DNA of 64,000 nucleotides from the NCBI GenBank assembly GCA_910588065.1, contig CAJUPZ010000003.1:99391-163390 (forward strand), given 5' to 3'. The notes beneath the pieces were generated by a model. The model was given only the letters and a program-made list of their open reading frames with translations, was not told the DNA's origin and made no database searches. Source of the DNA: an uncultured Muribaculaceae bacterium (GTDB lineage: Bacteria; Bacteroidota; Bacteroidia; Bacteroidales; Muribaculaceae). Shown here piece after piece: positions 43,088 through 51,976 of this stretch. Both the position numbers and the translations under genes were made by a program. Every line of letters starts with the position of its first letter. Within the stretch, counting starts at the first letter, position 1.

Positions 43088-43099
43088 AACATTTTTAAT

Positions 43100-43107
43100 T
43101 ACTTTTG
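43100..43107 (+). promoter_or_regulatory. Promoter -7 box of gltX
   Basis: TACTTTTG followed by C, exact -7 match, 17 bases before the ATG at 43125. No TTG at the -33 spacing; that position falls in the 14-base tandem repeat. Confidence 0.65.
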
Positions 43108-43124
43108 CACCAAAATTGATTATC

Positions 43125-44666
43125 ATGACTCAGCAACGCAAGGTTAGGGTAAGATTCGCGCCGTCACCCACCGGCCCGCTCCACATCGGTGGAGTGCGTA
43201 CAGCTCTATTCAACTATCTTTTTGCCCGCCAGAACGGCGGCGAAATGATTCTCCGCATTGAAGACACCGACTCCCAGCGCTTTGTTCCGGGAGCGGAAGA
43301 CTATATCAACGAGGCTCTCGCATGGCTTGGAATATCATTTGATGAGGGCGTGAGAGAGGGTGGTCCAAACGGCCCGTACCGGCAGAGCGAGCGCCGCGAC
43401 ATCTATGCTAAATATGTGAAACAGCTGCTTGACGCTGACAAGGCATACATTGCTTTCGACACCCCCGCCGAACTGGAGGCCGCAAGAGCCGCCACCCAAA
43501 ATTTCCAGTACGACGCGTCTACCCGTATGTCGATGCGCAACTCGCTGGCGATGGACAGCGAACAGGTCAAGGCTCTGCTTGATGCAGGCACACCATACGT
43601 TGTGCGCTTCAAAGTTGAGCCGGGACGTCAGGTGCAGGTGAATGACCTTATCCGCGGCACCGTGACCATCAATTCATCCGTGCTCGACGACAAGGTGCTG
43701 TACAAGAGCGCCGACAACCTGCCCACATATCATCTGGCAAACATTGTCGATGACCATCTCATGGGCATATCGCATGTGATCCGCGGCGAGGAATGGCTCC
43801 CGTCGGCTCCGCTGCATGTGCTGCTGTATGAAGCATTCGGATGGAGCGACACCGCCCCCGCATTTGTCCACCTGCCACTGCTGCTGAAGCCCGACGGCAA
43901 GGGCAAGCTCAGCAAACGCGACGGCGACCGCCTCGGCTTCCCGGTGTTCCCCCTCGAATGGCACGACCCCGCATCCGGAGCCGTTTCTGCAGGATACCGC
44001 GAAAGCGGATATCTGCCCGAAGCTGTTGTCAACTTCCTTGCTCTCCTGGGCTGGAATCCGGGAGATGACAAAGAGATAATGGACATGGAGGAGCTTATCC
44101 GCAGGTTCTCTTTCGACCACTGCTCGAAAAGCGGAGCGAAATTCGACTTCGAGAAGGGCAAATGGTTCAACCATAAGTATCTTCAGGAAAAATCAGACGC
44201 GGAGCTCGCTGAACTGTTCAAACCCATACTCAGAGAGCATGGCATCAACCCCGGTGATTTCAGCGACGAATACATCAGCAAGGCTGTAGGCATGGTCAAA
44301 GGACGTATCAACTTTGTCAGCGACCTGTGGAGCAACGCCGCCTTCTTCTTCCTCACGCCCGAAAGCTATGATCCCAAGGCTGTGAAAAAACGCTGGAGCG
44401 CTGAAATGCCCGGCATCATGGCCGAGCTCGTGGAGCAGCTGCGCGCACTACCCTCATGGAAAAGCGCTGACGCCGAAGCCACAATCCTTGCCTGGATTGC
44501 AGAGAAAGGCTACCACCTCGGCAATGTGATGAACGCATTCCGTCTGTGTGTGGTGGGAGAATGCAAAGGTCCGCACATGTTCGACATCACAGAGCTGATG
44601 GGACCTGAGCAGACCATTGCACGTATAGAAAAGGGAATCAAGGATATCACCCCCGCCGAAGCCTGA
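43125..44666 (+). CDS. gltX: Glutamyl-tRNA synthetase
   Basis: 513 residues from ATG 43125; a TTG three codons upstream is disfavoured. GltX charges tRNA(Glu). The HIGH motif appears as P-L-H-I-G-G-V-R-T-A near residue 18 and the KMSKS-type loop as K-L-S-K-R-D-G near 263. Full class I catalytic and anticodon-binding regions are present. The stop codon lies inside an inverted repeat shared with the end of the opposite gene. Confidence 0.98.
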   Translation: MTQQRKVRVRFAPSPTGPLHIGGVRTALFNYLFARQNGGEMILRIEDTDSQRFVPGAEDYINEALAWLGISFDEGVREGGPNGPYRQSERRDIYAKYVKQLLDADKAYIAFDTPAELEAARAATQNFQYDASTRMSMRNSLAMDSEQVKALLDAGTPYVVRFKVEPGRQVQVNDLIRGTVTINSSVLDDKVLYKSADNLPTYHLANIVDDHLMGISHVIRGEEWLPSAPLHVLLYEAFGWSDTAPAFVHLPLLLKPDGKGKLSKRDGDRLGFPVFPLEWHDPASGAVSAGYRESGYLPEAVVNFLALLGWNPGDDKEIMDMEELIRRFSFDHCSKSGAKFDFEKGKWFNHKYLQEKSDAELAELFKPILREHGINPGDFSDEYISKAVGMVKGRINFVSDLWSNAAFFFLTPESYDPKAVKKRWSAEMPGIMAELVEQLRALPSWKSADAEATILAWIAEKGYHLGNVMNAFRLCVVGECKGPHMFDITELMGPEQTIARIEKGIKDITPAEA

Positions 44667-44686
44667 AGCGCCGATACGCTTCAGGC
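44661..44686. terminator. Inverted repeat at the convergent gltX / DUF3298 ends
   Basis: GCCTGAAGCG (44661-44670) pairs perfectly with CGCTTCAGGC (44677-44686), loop six bases, overlapping the gltX stop. It lacks a long T run, so it may act as a weak bidirectional terminator or 3' stabiliser. Confidence 0.55.
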
Positions 44687-44697
44687 CCGGCTACGGG

Positions 44698-45543
44698 TCA
44701 ATCCCCGAGCAGAAGTTTGCCAAACGGACTCAGAGCCGACTCAACGCTGTAGGGCCACACTGTGACATCCACCGCTCCCATTGAATACGGAGCTACATCG
44801 TAGCGGTTGTAATGAAACACAATCGCTCCATTGTCAATGCTCACAAGCGGCGACACCGGCAGCGCATCCTCAAAGAATCCGGCCTTGGTGAGTTCACCTT
44901 TCGCCACGCCGCTCTGTGCTGCGGCAGCCTCATTGACAGCCGAGAACACTACATCCATCTTGTCGGCGTTGAAAAGATTGTCAATGCTCACAATCTCATG
45001 CTGCTCAAAGGCATAAGTCATTGACTTTGTGTATGTCATCGGATGAGCCCCGCCGAGATAGGTCACTTCCGCAATGCTGTAGGTCACATACTTCGGAGTC
45101 AGCTCGCCGCGGCGCACATCGATGGAGCATTCATAGCTGCGCTCTGACGGAACTACAGCGTCAACACTGTGGCTTATGCCAAGGTCATAACCATCTGTCT
45201 CGGTGATGAAGCTATCAACCACCTCCTTGATGCCCTTGGGGGTCAGCGTACCGAAAGCCGCATCCTTCAGCGCCGACTGCAGCGGGGCAATCTCCGCAGA
45301 GCCAAACTGCTCCGGCCATTCGATGGTTGCCGCCAATGTCAAAGTGCAGGAATCCAGGCCATTGAACCCGGCGTAGGATTTCCTCGCGCTTATGAGCTCG
45401 CTCTCAATCTTCTGAACAGAGATTTCAGCTCCGGATTCGTCACTCTTGCCGGCTGCAGCCCCCTCCTTGGCGCATCCACCGGCAACTATAGCTGCCCCGG
45501 CGGCAACCGCGAGCGCTATATTTAATAAGGTGTGGTGTTTCAT
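44698..45543 (-). CDS. DUF3298/DUF4163 domain lipoprotein
   Basis: 281 residues with lipobox V-A-G-G-C after a hydrophobic signal. The N-terminal DUF4163 part (to about 165) and the C-terminal DUF3298 part with T-Y-L-G-G-A-H-P-M-T-Y-T and F-E-Q-H-E-I-V-S-I-D-N-L-F match the RsiV-like fold. In Bacillus, RsiV binds lysozyme; a role for this lipoprotein is not known. It is a single gene, divergent from acpP and convergent with gltX. Confidence 0.85.
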   Translation of the reverse strand: MKHHTLLNIALAVAAGAAIVAGGCAKEGAAAGKSDESGAEISVQKIESELISARKSYAGFNGLDSCTLTLAATIEWPEQFGSAEIAPLQSALKDAAFGTLTPKGIKEVVDSFITETDGYDLGISHSVDAVVPSERSYECSIDVRRGELTPKYVTYSIAEVTYLGGAHPMTYTKSMTYAFEQHEIVSIDNLFNADKMDVVFSAVNEAAAAQSGVAKGELTKAGFFEDALPVSPLVSIDNGAIVFHYNRYDVAPYSMGAVDVTVWPYSVESALSPFGKLLLGD

Positions 45544-45685
45544 ATCGTATAATATGTTAATAACGTGTATGCCTCATAAACGGCAAATTACCTCCTTTAT
45601 TAACCACCCACACCCCTTTCAGGTTCATTTTGTGTCAAAACAACGCATTTTTAGCCTCTTAAATCACAAAAAAACTTATCGGGGC

Positions 45686-45737
45686 TATCTTTGTCTGCCA
45701 AAAGTTTTTAAAATCACACAAAAATAGCGTATCTTTG
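45686..45737 (+). promoter_or_regulatory. Two promoter -7 boxes of acpP-fabF
   Basis: TATCTTTG occurs twice, at 45686-45693 and 45730-45737, 44 bases apart. Both match TAnnTTTG exactly. Predicted leaders are about 80 and 35 bases. Neither has a clean TTG at -33. The rest of 45544-45776 is A/T-rich and gene-free. Confidence 0.6.
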
Positions 45738-45776
45738 CACCGCAAATTGAATTTACTAATCAAAAACAGCAAAATC

Positions 45777-46019
45777 ATGTCACAAGAAACAGCAAACCGC
45801 GTGAAAGCTATCATCGTTGACAAGCTTGGCGTAGACGAAAACGAAGTAAAAGAAACAGCAAACTTCACCCAGGACCTCGGCGCTGACAGCCTTGACACTG
45901 TTGAGCTCATCATGGAATTCGAAAAAGAATTCGGCATCACAATCCCCGACGACAAAGCCCAGAGCATCGCTACTGTAGGCGACGCCATCGCTTTCATTGA
46001 AGCCGCTGAGGGCAAGTAA
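45777..46019 (+). CDS. acpP: Acyl carrier protein
   Basis: 80 residues from ATG 45777. The phosphopantetheine attachment is Ser38 in L-G-A-D-S-L-D-T-V-E. The protein is strongly acidic, as expected. It carries growing acyl chains for FabF and FabH, both encoded in this window. The frame is open 14 codons further upstream, but that would include the promoter box. fabF follows after 109 bases with a small hairpin between. Confidence 0.98.
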   Translation: MSQETANRVKAIIVDKLGVDENEVKETANFTQDLGADSLDTVELIMEFEKEFGITIPDDKAQSIATVGDAIAFIEAAEGK

Positions 46020-46043
46020 TCCCGCCCCGCGACACGGCACAAT

Positions 46044-46069
46044 CACTCCCACAAGCTATTTCCGGAGTG
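46044..46069 (+). other. Intercistronic hairpin between acpP and fabF
   Basis: CACTCC (46044-46049) can pair with GGAGTG (46064-46069). It could help set the higher expression of acpP over fabF by partial termination or mRNA protection. Short stem, no T run. Confidence 0.35.
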
Positions 46070-46128
46070 GTATGTCGGCTTCCTTGTGATTATACCCACA
46101 ATCTATCTATTCACCCCTACACAACAGA

Positions 46129-47394
46129 ATGGAATTAAAGAGAGTAGTAGTGACCGGTCTCGGCGCACTTACCCCGCTTGGCAACGACGTGCCCACAACT
46201 TGGGCTGCAGCCATCGAAGGCAAAAGCGGCGCCGGCCCCATCACACATTTTGACGCTTCCAAGTTCAAGACACAGTTTGCCTGCGAGGTCAAAGGCTTCA
46301 ATGCCGCTGACCATATCGACCGCAAGAAGCTGCGTCAGCTTGACCTCTACGCACAGTACGCGCTCGTTGCAGCACGTCAGGCCGTACAGGACAGCAAACT
46401 CGAAGAAGCACCCAATCTCGACCGCAACAGAGTGGGCGTGATTGTTGCAGCCGGTATCGGCGGACTTCACACATTTGAGGAGGAAGCCGGCTATTATGCC
46501 CTCAATGAGGCTAACGGCCCCAAATACAACCCCTTCTTCATTCCCAAGATGATCGCCGACATTGCGAGCGGACACATCTCTATGGAATATGAGTACCACG
46601 GACCCAACTACGGCGTGGTGTCGGCTTGCGCGTCTTCAAACAACGCTATCATCGACGCCTTCAACCTTATCCGCCTCGGCAAAGCTGACGCTTTTATTAC
46701 CGGCGGCGCCGAAGCTGCGATTTTCCCCGCAGGTGTGGGTGGCTTCAACTCAATGCATGCCCTCTCTACCAGAAACGACAGCCCCGAGACAGCTTCTCGC
46801 CCCTTCAGCAAGAGCCGCGACGGATTCGTTATGGGCGAAGGCAGCGCAATCCTCATCCTCGAGGAGCTTGAGCACGCCAAAGCCCGTGGCGCTAAAATCT
46901 ACGCCGAAGTGGTTGGCGGAGGCATGAGCGCCGACGCTTATCACCTCACCGCTACACACCCCGAAGGCCTCGGTGCAAAACTGTCAATGCAGGCAGCTCT
47001 CGATGATGCCGGCATGACCCCTGACGACATTGACTACATCAATGTTCACGGCACCTCGACCCCCGTCGGTGATGTCAGCGAAATCAAAGCTATAACCGAA
47101 CTCTTCGGCGAAGCTGCCTACAAGCTCAACATCAGCTCTACAAAATCGATGACCGGACACCTCCTCGGTGCAACCGGCGCACTCGAAGCTTTGTTCAGCA
47201 TCAAGGCAGTTGAAGAAGGAATCATCCCCCCCACCATCAACCATGAAGAGGGAGATGACGATGAAAACATCGACTATTCACTCAACTTCACATTCAACAA
47301 AGCCCAGAAACGCGATGTGCGTGCAGCGCTCAGCAACGCTTTCGGCTTCGGAGGCCACAACGCCACCGTTATCGTGAAGAAGTACAAAGAATAA
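46129..47394 (+). CDS. fabF: 3-oxoacyl-ACP synthase II
   Basis: 421 residues. FabF extends acyl-ACP with malonyl-ACP. The nucleophile is Cys167 in V-V-S-A-C-A-S-S; the two histidines are in V-H-G-T-S-T-P-V-G-D and M-T-G-H-L-L-G-A-T-G-A. The C-terminus N-A-F-G-F-G-G-H-N-A-T is standard. It is co-transcribed with acpP and followed by a strong bidirectional terminator. Confidence 0.98.
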   Translation: MELKRVVVTGLGALTPLGNDVPTTWAAAIEGKSGAGPITHFDASKFKTQFACEVKGFNAADHIDRKKLRQLDLYAQYALVAARQAVQDSKLEEAPNLDRNRVGVIVAAGIGGLHTFEEEAGYYALNEANGPKYNPFFIPKMIADIASGHISMEYEYHGPNYGVVSACASSNNAIIDAFNLIRLGKADAFITGGAEAAIFPAGVGGFNSMHALSTRNDSPETASRPFSKSRDGFVMGEGSAILILEELEHAKARGAKIYAEVVGGGMSADAYHLTATHPEGLGAKLSMQAALDDAGMTPDDIDYINVHGTSTPVGDVSEIKAITELFGEAAYKLNISSTKSMTGHLLGATGALEALFSIKAVEEGIIPPTINHEEGDDDENIDYSLNFTFNKAQKRDVRAALSNAFGFGGHNATVIVKKYKE

Positions 47395-47406
47395 TCAGGC
47401 TTTCAG

Positions 47407-47458
47407 AAAAAATAATGAGCCGCAGAAGTTTTTTCCGCGGCTCATTATTTTTTTTTCG
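47407..47458. terminator. Bidirectional terminator between fabF and the glycan operon
   Basis: AATAATGAGCCGC (47411-47423) pairs perfectly with GCGGCTCATTATT (47437-47449). A run of A precedes the stem and a run of T follows, so it can stop transcripts from both sides of these convergent units. Confidence 0.9.
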
Positions 47459-47475
47459 CACCATTGCCTGCCGGC

Positions 47476-48360
47476 TCACCGGCTGCGCTTGCGCTTCCAG
47501 CGGTTGTGGCTCCACAGCCAGTAGGCCGGCGCACGGTAGATGCTCTCCTCCAGTTTTTTCAGATAGGCGCGGGTGTAGGGATTCTCAAGACCATCATCCA
47601 TCGGCTCAAGCTTCATGAATGTAAGCTTATAATAACCCCGCTTCACCGGCATCATCTCGCCATAAATAAACTCCGCACCGATTTTTGAACCGATTACCTC
47701 ACCGCCATTCACATACGCGGTGTCGATTCCCAAAAAATCTGTCCAATGCTTCAGTTCGGGCGTAAACGGACGCTGGTCGGCAATGAAGCCGCACACAAAC
47801 CGGCCGCCATCTTTATGTATGCCCAGCAGACGGCGCACGGAATTCAGCATCGGAATATTCTCGGTGTTGAAACGGCTGCGGAGCTCAAGCATCACCCGGT
47901 CAAACGCCTTGTTGCGCAGCGGATGGTATATTTCGCATATCACCGCATCGCGGTTCATAAACTGCGCCGAGGCGGTAACCCACTCCCAGTTGCCGTAATG
48001 GCCGAGCATCATAACCACAGATTTGCCTTGCGAAACAGCATCGTTTACAAGCTCTATGTTCTCAACCTGCACCCTGCGGTTAATCTCCTTATCGCTTATA
48101 TGGCCAAGTTTGGCAGCCTCCACAAAAATATCAAACAGATGCCGGTAAAACTCCCTCTCGATAGCCAGGAGATCCTTATCGCTTTTATCAGGAAAAGCCA
48201 TTTTGAGATTGCCACGCACAACATCCACCCTGTACTTCACAACACGATGCATCACAAAGCAAGCTACATCGCTGATACCGTACAGCGCCCACATCGGCAT
48301 CCGGGCAGCCGCACCGAGCAGTCCCTTGAACAGGCGATATTTGAATTCAACTGATTTCAT
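47476..48360 (-). CDS. Lysophospholipid (lipid A) acyltransferase, LpxL/HtrB family
   Basis: 294 residues. The catalytic H-x4-E motif is H-Y-G-N-W-E-W (His121), the usual Bacteroidota form. An N-terminal hydrophobic segment anchors it to the inner membrane. Family members add the secondary acyl chain to lipid A. It is the last gene of a seven-gene minus-strand operon and overlaps the upstream glycosyltransferase by four bases. That may link lipid A acylation to the glycan made by the operon. Confidence 0.9.
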   Translation of the reverse strand: MKSVEFKYRLFKGLLGAAARMPMWALYGISDVACFVMHRVVKYRVDVVRGNLKMAFPDKSDKDLLAIEREFYRHLFDIFVEAAKLGHISDKEINRRVQVENIELVNDAVSQGKSVVMMLGHYGNWEWVTASAQFMNRDAVICEIYHPLRNKAFDRVMLELRSRFNTENIPMLNSVRRLLGIHKDGGRFVCGFIADQRPFTPELKHWTDFLGIDTAYVNGGEVIGSKIGAEFIYGEMMPVKRGYYKLTFMKLEPMDDGLENPYTRAYLKKLEESIYRAPAYWLWSHNRWKRKRSR

Positions 48361-49250
48361 GCGTTTCTGAGTTTATTATACAGCAGGTCGATAATCCGAC
48401 TGTCAACAGTCTCGTCAAATTTACGTGCCCACAGGTGAGGAACACTCCCTAACAGTTCAAAATCATCTTCCCGGAATGTCCACGGATGGCGGATGCTCTC
48501 GCCCCGCGTCCAGTCGATGAAGCGCATATTGCTCAGATTCACCTCCTGCTGATTCTTCACCGCCTCCGGCACAAACAGCCGGTCCTTGAACGGGGAGCCG
48601 CACACAAGGGTTGGCAGAAAAATCTCATCGCAGGTACTCGTGTGGCGAAACACCTTCTCAAGCCAATCCTTATGACCCGCAACATAGCGTGCAAGCTCAT
48701 CTGTGATGCTGAACCACTGCGAGCCGAACCTGAAATCAACACCGCGGTTGATTCTGTAGCCCACACCCATCTGCAGCCCCTTGAAAATATGATTGACAAT
48801 ACGGGTGGCAAACCGCCCCTCCCCTTCCGGAAAAACAGTGTGATAGCGGAAGCGCGAGAAGGTGGACTTCTTGAACTGCCACAGGCTGATGAACTCCTTG
48901 CCCTGATGCTTGTCGAAAAACCGGTGGATATGCTCCTGGCTCTTGAGCGGCAGATCCATGCCGCTGAGCAGATGATAGTAATCATATTGCCCGGCAGCTG
49001 TAGCCGCTTTGAGCAGAGCCAGCTCGCTGCGCATTATACTCACACCGCCCCAGTTGACACTTAGCCGTTCGGGCAGGATAGTGAGCCGCGAATGCTTGCA
49101 CACATCGCCCCACTCCTCCGGGTCAAACCCCACAGCCTTGGCATCCACATGCACATATATGTCGTTGCGCGGATGGTCAAGCAGCTCTATGAGTTTGCGC
49201 AGCTGCCCGAAATTTTTGTGGGCGAGTATCAGATACGCGTGTTTACCCAT
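48357..49250 (-). CDS. Beta-1,6-N-acetylglucosaminyltransferase-like (GT14) protein
   Basis: 297 residues from ATG 49250. The start H-A-Y-L-I-L-A-H-K-N-F-G-Q-L and I-Y-V-H-V-D-A-K are typical of the core-2/I-branching (GT14) family. Further family-like segments are L-S-G-M-D-L-P-L-K near 95 and the late S-T-C-D-E-I-F-L-P-T. Such enzymes add GlcNAc or xylose to a glycan. The ATG overlaps the previous stop by one base (TGATG). The acceptor is unknown. Confidence 0.87.
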   Translation of the reverse strand: MGKHAYLILAHKNFGQLRKLIELLDHPRNDIYVHVDAKAVGFDPEEWGDVCKHSRLTILPERLSVNWGGVSIMRSELALLKAATAAGQYDYYHLLSGMDLPLKSQEHIHRFFDKHQGKEFISLWQFKKSTFSRFRYHTVFPEGEGRFATRIVNHIFKGLQMGVGYRINRGVDFRFGSQWFSITDELARYVAGHKDWLEKVFRHTSTCDEIFLPTLVCGSPFKDRLFVPEAVKNQQEVNLSNMRFIDWTRGESIRHPWTFREDDFELLGSVPHLWARKFDETVDSRIIDLLYNKLRNA

Positions 49251-50185
49251 CAAACCTCCTCCCTGTTGGAATTCAGAATATACTCGGCCACAGAACCAGC
49301 CGGCAGCACGGAGAGGCGGCGGTCCTTATAGTTTGTCTTCTGGAAGCAAGCCCCGGCGGTGAGCTGCTTGAAAGCCGCTTCGTCATAAGGGTCTGTGCAG
49401 TGCTCGCCCCACAGGGTATGGGTGGGATCCTGGTCAAGCTTCAGCATTCTGTCAAAACTCTCTTTGGCAACCGGGTTGACCTGAGTGGACAGCAACAACA
49501 GCAGATGATGGATAAAATAATTGATCTTGCTGTTCTCATCTTTCCAATATATGGCATTGGCCTCTCGCCACACCCCCATCAGCGCATTGCCCTTCTTTGC
49601 CCGCATGAAGCAGCTCTGAATAAACGCGTATGAGCCACGCACCTTATTGCCACCCAAATACAGAAACACATCCTCAGCCATGATAGCGTCCGGCACCGGT
49701 GAGGTAACATAATCTGTGGCATCAAACCACAGGCCGCCATGCTCGTACAGCAATTCTATTCTGCAGATATCGCTGAACTGTGTGTGAGCAATCTGTCCTT
49801 TCCTCCATTTTTCAACAATATATTCAGGAAGCGTTATCCAGTCGAAAAGAGTCTTTTCATCCAGCACCACCAACGGCTGTTTCAAATGCTTGCGCATACT
49901 GCGGAAGCACGCCTTCACCAGCGCCGGCGCATGCTCCTCGCCCTGAAACCATATTGTGAATGCCCGCTCCGGCTCCGGAGTCATGTCAATCGGCTGAGGA
50001 CGCACCTCGCTGATTGCCTTGGCATAACGCCGCAGGTACCTGAGCGCCGCCCCGCGGGTGGCCTTATACCTCTGCGCCCGGCGCTGCTCGCGCCCGCGCC
50101 AAGGTGCGTTGAACACATGGCCCACCAATATAAGGTGTGCCTGCTGGGCAACACGCCCCATGAATCTGCTTATTGAACTACTCAT
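49250..50185 (-). CDS. Capsular polysaccharide synthesis glycosyltransferase (Caps_synth family)
   Basis: 311 residues. F-T-I-W-F-Q-G-E-E near 75 and S-D-I-C-R-I-E-L-L-Y-E-H-G-G-L-W-F-D-A-T-D near 140-160 match the Caps_synth/GT32-like family, with the DxD-like metal site in F-D-A-T-D. It should transfer a hexose or similar sugar in the cytoplasm. It overlaps licD by eight bases, so expression is coupled. Confidence 0.85.
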   Translation of the reverse strand: MSSSISRFMGRVAQQAHLILVGHVFNAPWRGREQRRAQRYKATRGAALRYLRRYAKAISEVRPQPIDMTPEPERAFTIWFQGEEHAPALVKACFRSMRKHLKQPLVVLDEKTLFDWITLPEYIVEKWRKGQIAHTQFSDICRIELLYEHGGLWFDATDYVTSPVPDAIMAEDVFLYLGGNKVRGSYAFIQSCFMRAKKGNALMGVWREANAIYWKDENSKINYFIHHLLLLLSTQVNPVAKESFDRMLKLDQDPTHTLWGEHCTDPYDEAAFKQLTAGACFQKTNYKDRRLSVLPAGSVAEYILNSNREEV

Positions 50186-50942
50186 CTTTCTTATATATCT
50201 TTACATCGTGGCTCCACTGCTTCGGCGTCATGTAATCATCGCCGTACACTTTTCTGAGATAGCTGTCCGTGTCGCTGAACGCCTTGAACCTGTAGCCCTC
50301 GAACTCTATCTCGCCCAGATTGTCAAACCACGCTTTGGGTATCACCGTGCGGTAATTGTCCGACCCCACAGCATGGGCAACGAGCGGACTCCCCTCATGC
50401 GGGTTATCGCGCACTATGCTGTCGAGCTTCCTCATCCACCATCCGAAAGAGTGGTGATATGACTTCAGAATCGACACAATATCCTTATGCCGGCGGTGGT
50501 ACATACGGTTGTTCACCCTCATTATGCTATGCATGAACTTGCGGCACTCCTTGGGGTCTTCAGGCACCGCCTCGAGAGGAAACACATCCACCCAGCATCC
50601 GAAGTCCAATTTGCCTGTTGAGTCTTTCAGCCATGTGGTGGTATCCGCCACTTTTGCAATACCTGAGGGGGACAGCTTTTCCTGCGGATTGAAATTGTAT
50701 ACGAGCTTATACCTGTCGCTTTTATATATGTGGATGAATCTGTCGAAATCCTTCCGGAGCATGAAAATATCCGCGTCATCATCCCATGGTATGAAGCCGC
50801 CGTGGCGCACCGCCCCGAGCAGTGTGCCGCTCGAAAGAGTATAGCGGATGTCGTTTGCTCGGCAGAACCGGTCAATATCCTTCATTATTTCCAGAATCAG
50901 CTTATGCTTCTCTTTCAGAGAAATCGGTTCGTTTTTATCCAT
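50178..50942 (-). CDS. LicD family phosphotransferase
   Basis: 254 residues. The family signature I-R-Y-T-L-S-S-G-T-L-L-G-A-V-R-H-G-G-F and the metal site W-D-D-D-A-D-I (Asp54-Asp56) are intact. LicD-type enzymes move a phospho-alditol or phosphocholine group from a CDP donor onto a glycan; human FKTN and FKRP belong to the same superfamily. Two genes upstream lies a cytidylyltransferase able to supply such a donor, which makes an alditol-phosphate transfer more likely than phosphocholine. Confidence 0.9.
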   Translation of the reverse strand: MDKNEPISLKEKHKLILEIMKDIDRFCRANDIRYTLSSGTLLGAVRHGGFIPWDDDADIFMLRKDFDRFIHIYKSDRYKLVYNFNPQEKLSPSGIAKVADTTTWLKDSTGKLDFGCWVDVFPLEAVPEDPKECRKFMHSIMRVNNRMYHRRHKDIVSILKSYHHSFGWWMRKLDSIVRDNPHEGSPLVAHAVGSDNYRTVIPKAWFDNLGEIEFEGYRFKAFSDTDSYLRKVYGDDYMTPKQWSHDVKIYKKDE

Positions 50943-50951
50943 TGATATTGT

Positions 50952-51974
50952 CTAATTTTCAGATTTCAGGTAATCGACCAGCCGGGTGAGCATCTGCTCC
51001 ATGCCATAGCGCGGCCTCCAGCCGAGCGACTGCAACCGTCTTGAGTCAAGATTCACGGTGGTCACACTTGCATAGGAGGTGCAATCGTATAAGGTTACCT
51101 CCACATCAATTTTTTTATTGAAAAGATTGCGCATCATCTCGGCAAGCTCTCTTATGGTCATGTAAGTACCGGGGGTGGCCACGTTATATGCCTCTCCGGC
51201 CAGCCCCTTGAGCATTATGAACATAAGGGCGGAAACGGCATCGGTGGTGTAGCAGTACGGCTTCGCCGATGTGCCCTCTGTGTGCAGATATATATTCTCG
51301 CCTGCGATTACACTGCGGGCAAACTGGGCAAACACACGGTTGTCACTGCGGGATATTCCGGCGCCGAACACCTGCGTGAGCCGCGCTATCTTCACCGGCA
51401 CGTCATATTCCAGCGCATAGCTCACCGACAGATATTCTGCAGCCTGCTTGCCAAGCGGATAGGAGCTGCGGGCCGAGCGGCGGTTCACGAAGCCCATATA
51501 CGCCTCGCCGATCGGCTCATCGTCAAAAACCTGTCCGTAATATTCTATCGAAGACACATACACCAGACCCTTGACACCTTTTCGCCGCGCATACTCCAGC
51601 ATACCTCGGGTAGAGTCAACGGCGAGCATGAATGTTTCCACCGGGTAGCTGCTCATATACTTGCCGTCGGTAGGACTGGCGCAATGTATTATGTAATCGG
51701 CCGAAGATGGTGTCTCGTCAAAAAATTTACACAGATCCGTCTCCACGATTGTAACAGCATCAGCCTCCCGCGCAAACATCGCCTCTGCTTTTTCCCGGCT
51801 TCTCACCGGAAGCACAAAGCGCACTCCCAACTCCAATGAATACAGGCAGCGCACCAATGTTGAGCCGATAAGGCCGGTGGCACCGGTTATCATGATTGTT
51901 GTGCCGCGCAGCTCGTCGGCAAGCTCCTGTGGCAGCGAAAATGCCTTAATGTCCTCTTCAAGAATGCGGTTCAT
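50952..51974 (-). CDS. NAD-dependent epimerase/dehydratase (extended SDR)
   Basis: 340 residues. Dinucleotide motif T-G-A-T-G-L-I-G at 30-37 and active-site Tyr172/Lys176 (Y-P-L-G-K) with S-S-I-E-Y-Y-G upstream. This is an extended short-chain dehydrogenase of the nucleotide-sugar type. Between licD and the cytidylyltransferase it may act on the CDP-linked or free sugar/alditol substrate, taking the place that TarJ-type reductases have in other species. The exact reaction cannot be read. Confidence 0.85.
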   Translation of the reverse strand: MNRILEEDIKAFSLPQELADELRGTTIMITGATGLIGSTLVRCLYSLELGVRFVLPVRSREKAEAMFAREADAVTIVETDLCKFFDETPSSADYIIHCASPTDGKYMSSYPVETFMLAVDSTRGMLEYARRKGVKGLVYVSSIEYYGQVFDDEPIGEAYMGFVNRRSARSSYPLGKQAAEYLSVSYALEYDVPVKIARLTQVFGAGISRSDNRVFAQFARSVIAGENIYLHTEGTSAKPYCYTTDAVSALMFIMLKGLAGEAYNVATPGTYMTIRELAEMMRNLFNKKIDVEVTLYDCTSYASVTTVNLDSRRLQSLGWRPRYGMEQMLTRLVDYLKSEN

Positions 51975-51976
51975 AG

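Larger units (their letters stand above)
42261..43099. other. Non-coding, hairpin-rich intergenic block
   Basis: About 840 bases between the ROK terminator and the gltX promoter without a credible gene. The composition differs from neighbours and is dense in perfect hairpins, such as CCACCCGC/GCGGGTGG (42397-42417), GACCCC/GGGGTC (42663-42680) and ACCGGC/GCCGGT near 42743-42759. It holds an imperfect direct repeat, two inverted-repeat pairs and a short tandem repeat, listed separately. Three small open frames here lie in repeats and carry no start signals. It could be a dispersed repeat element, decayed mobile DNA, or a structured RNA. Confidence 0.75.
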
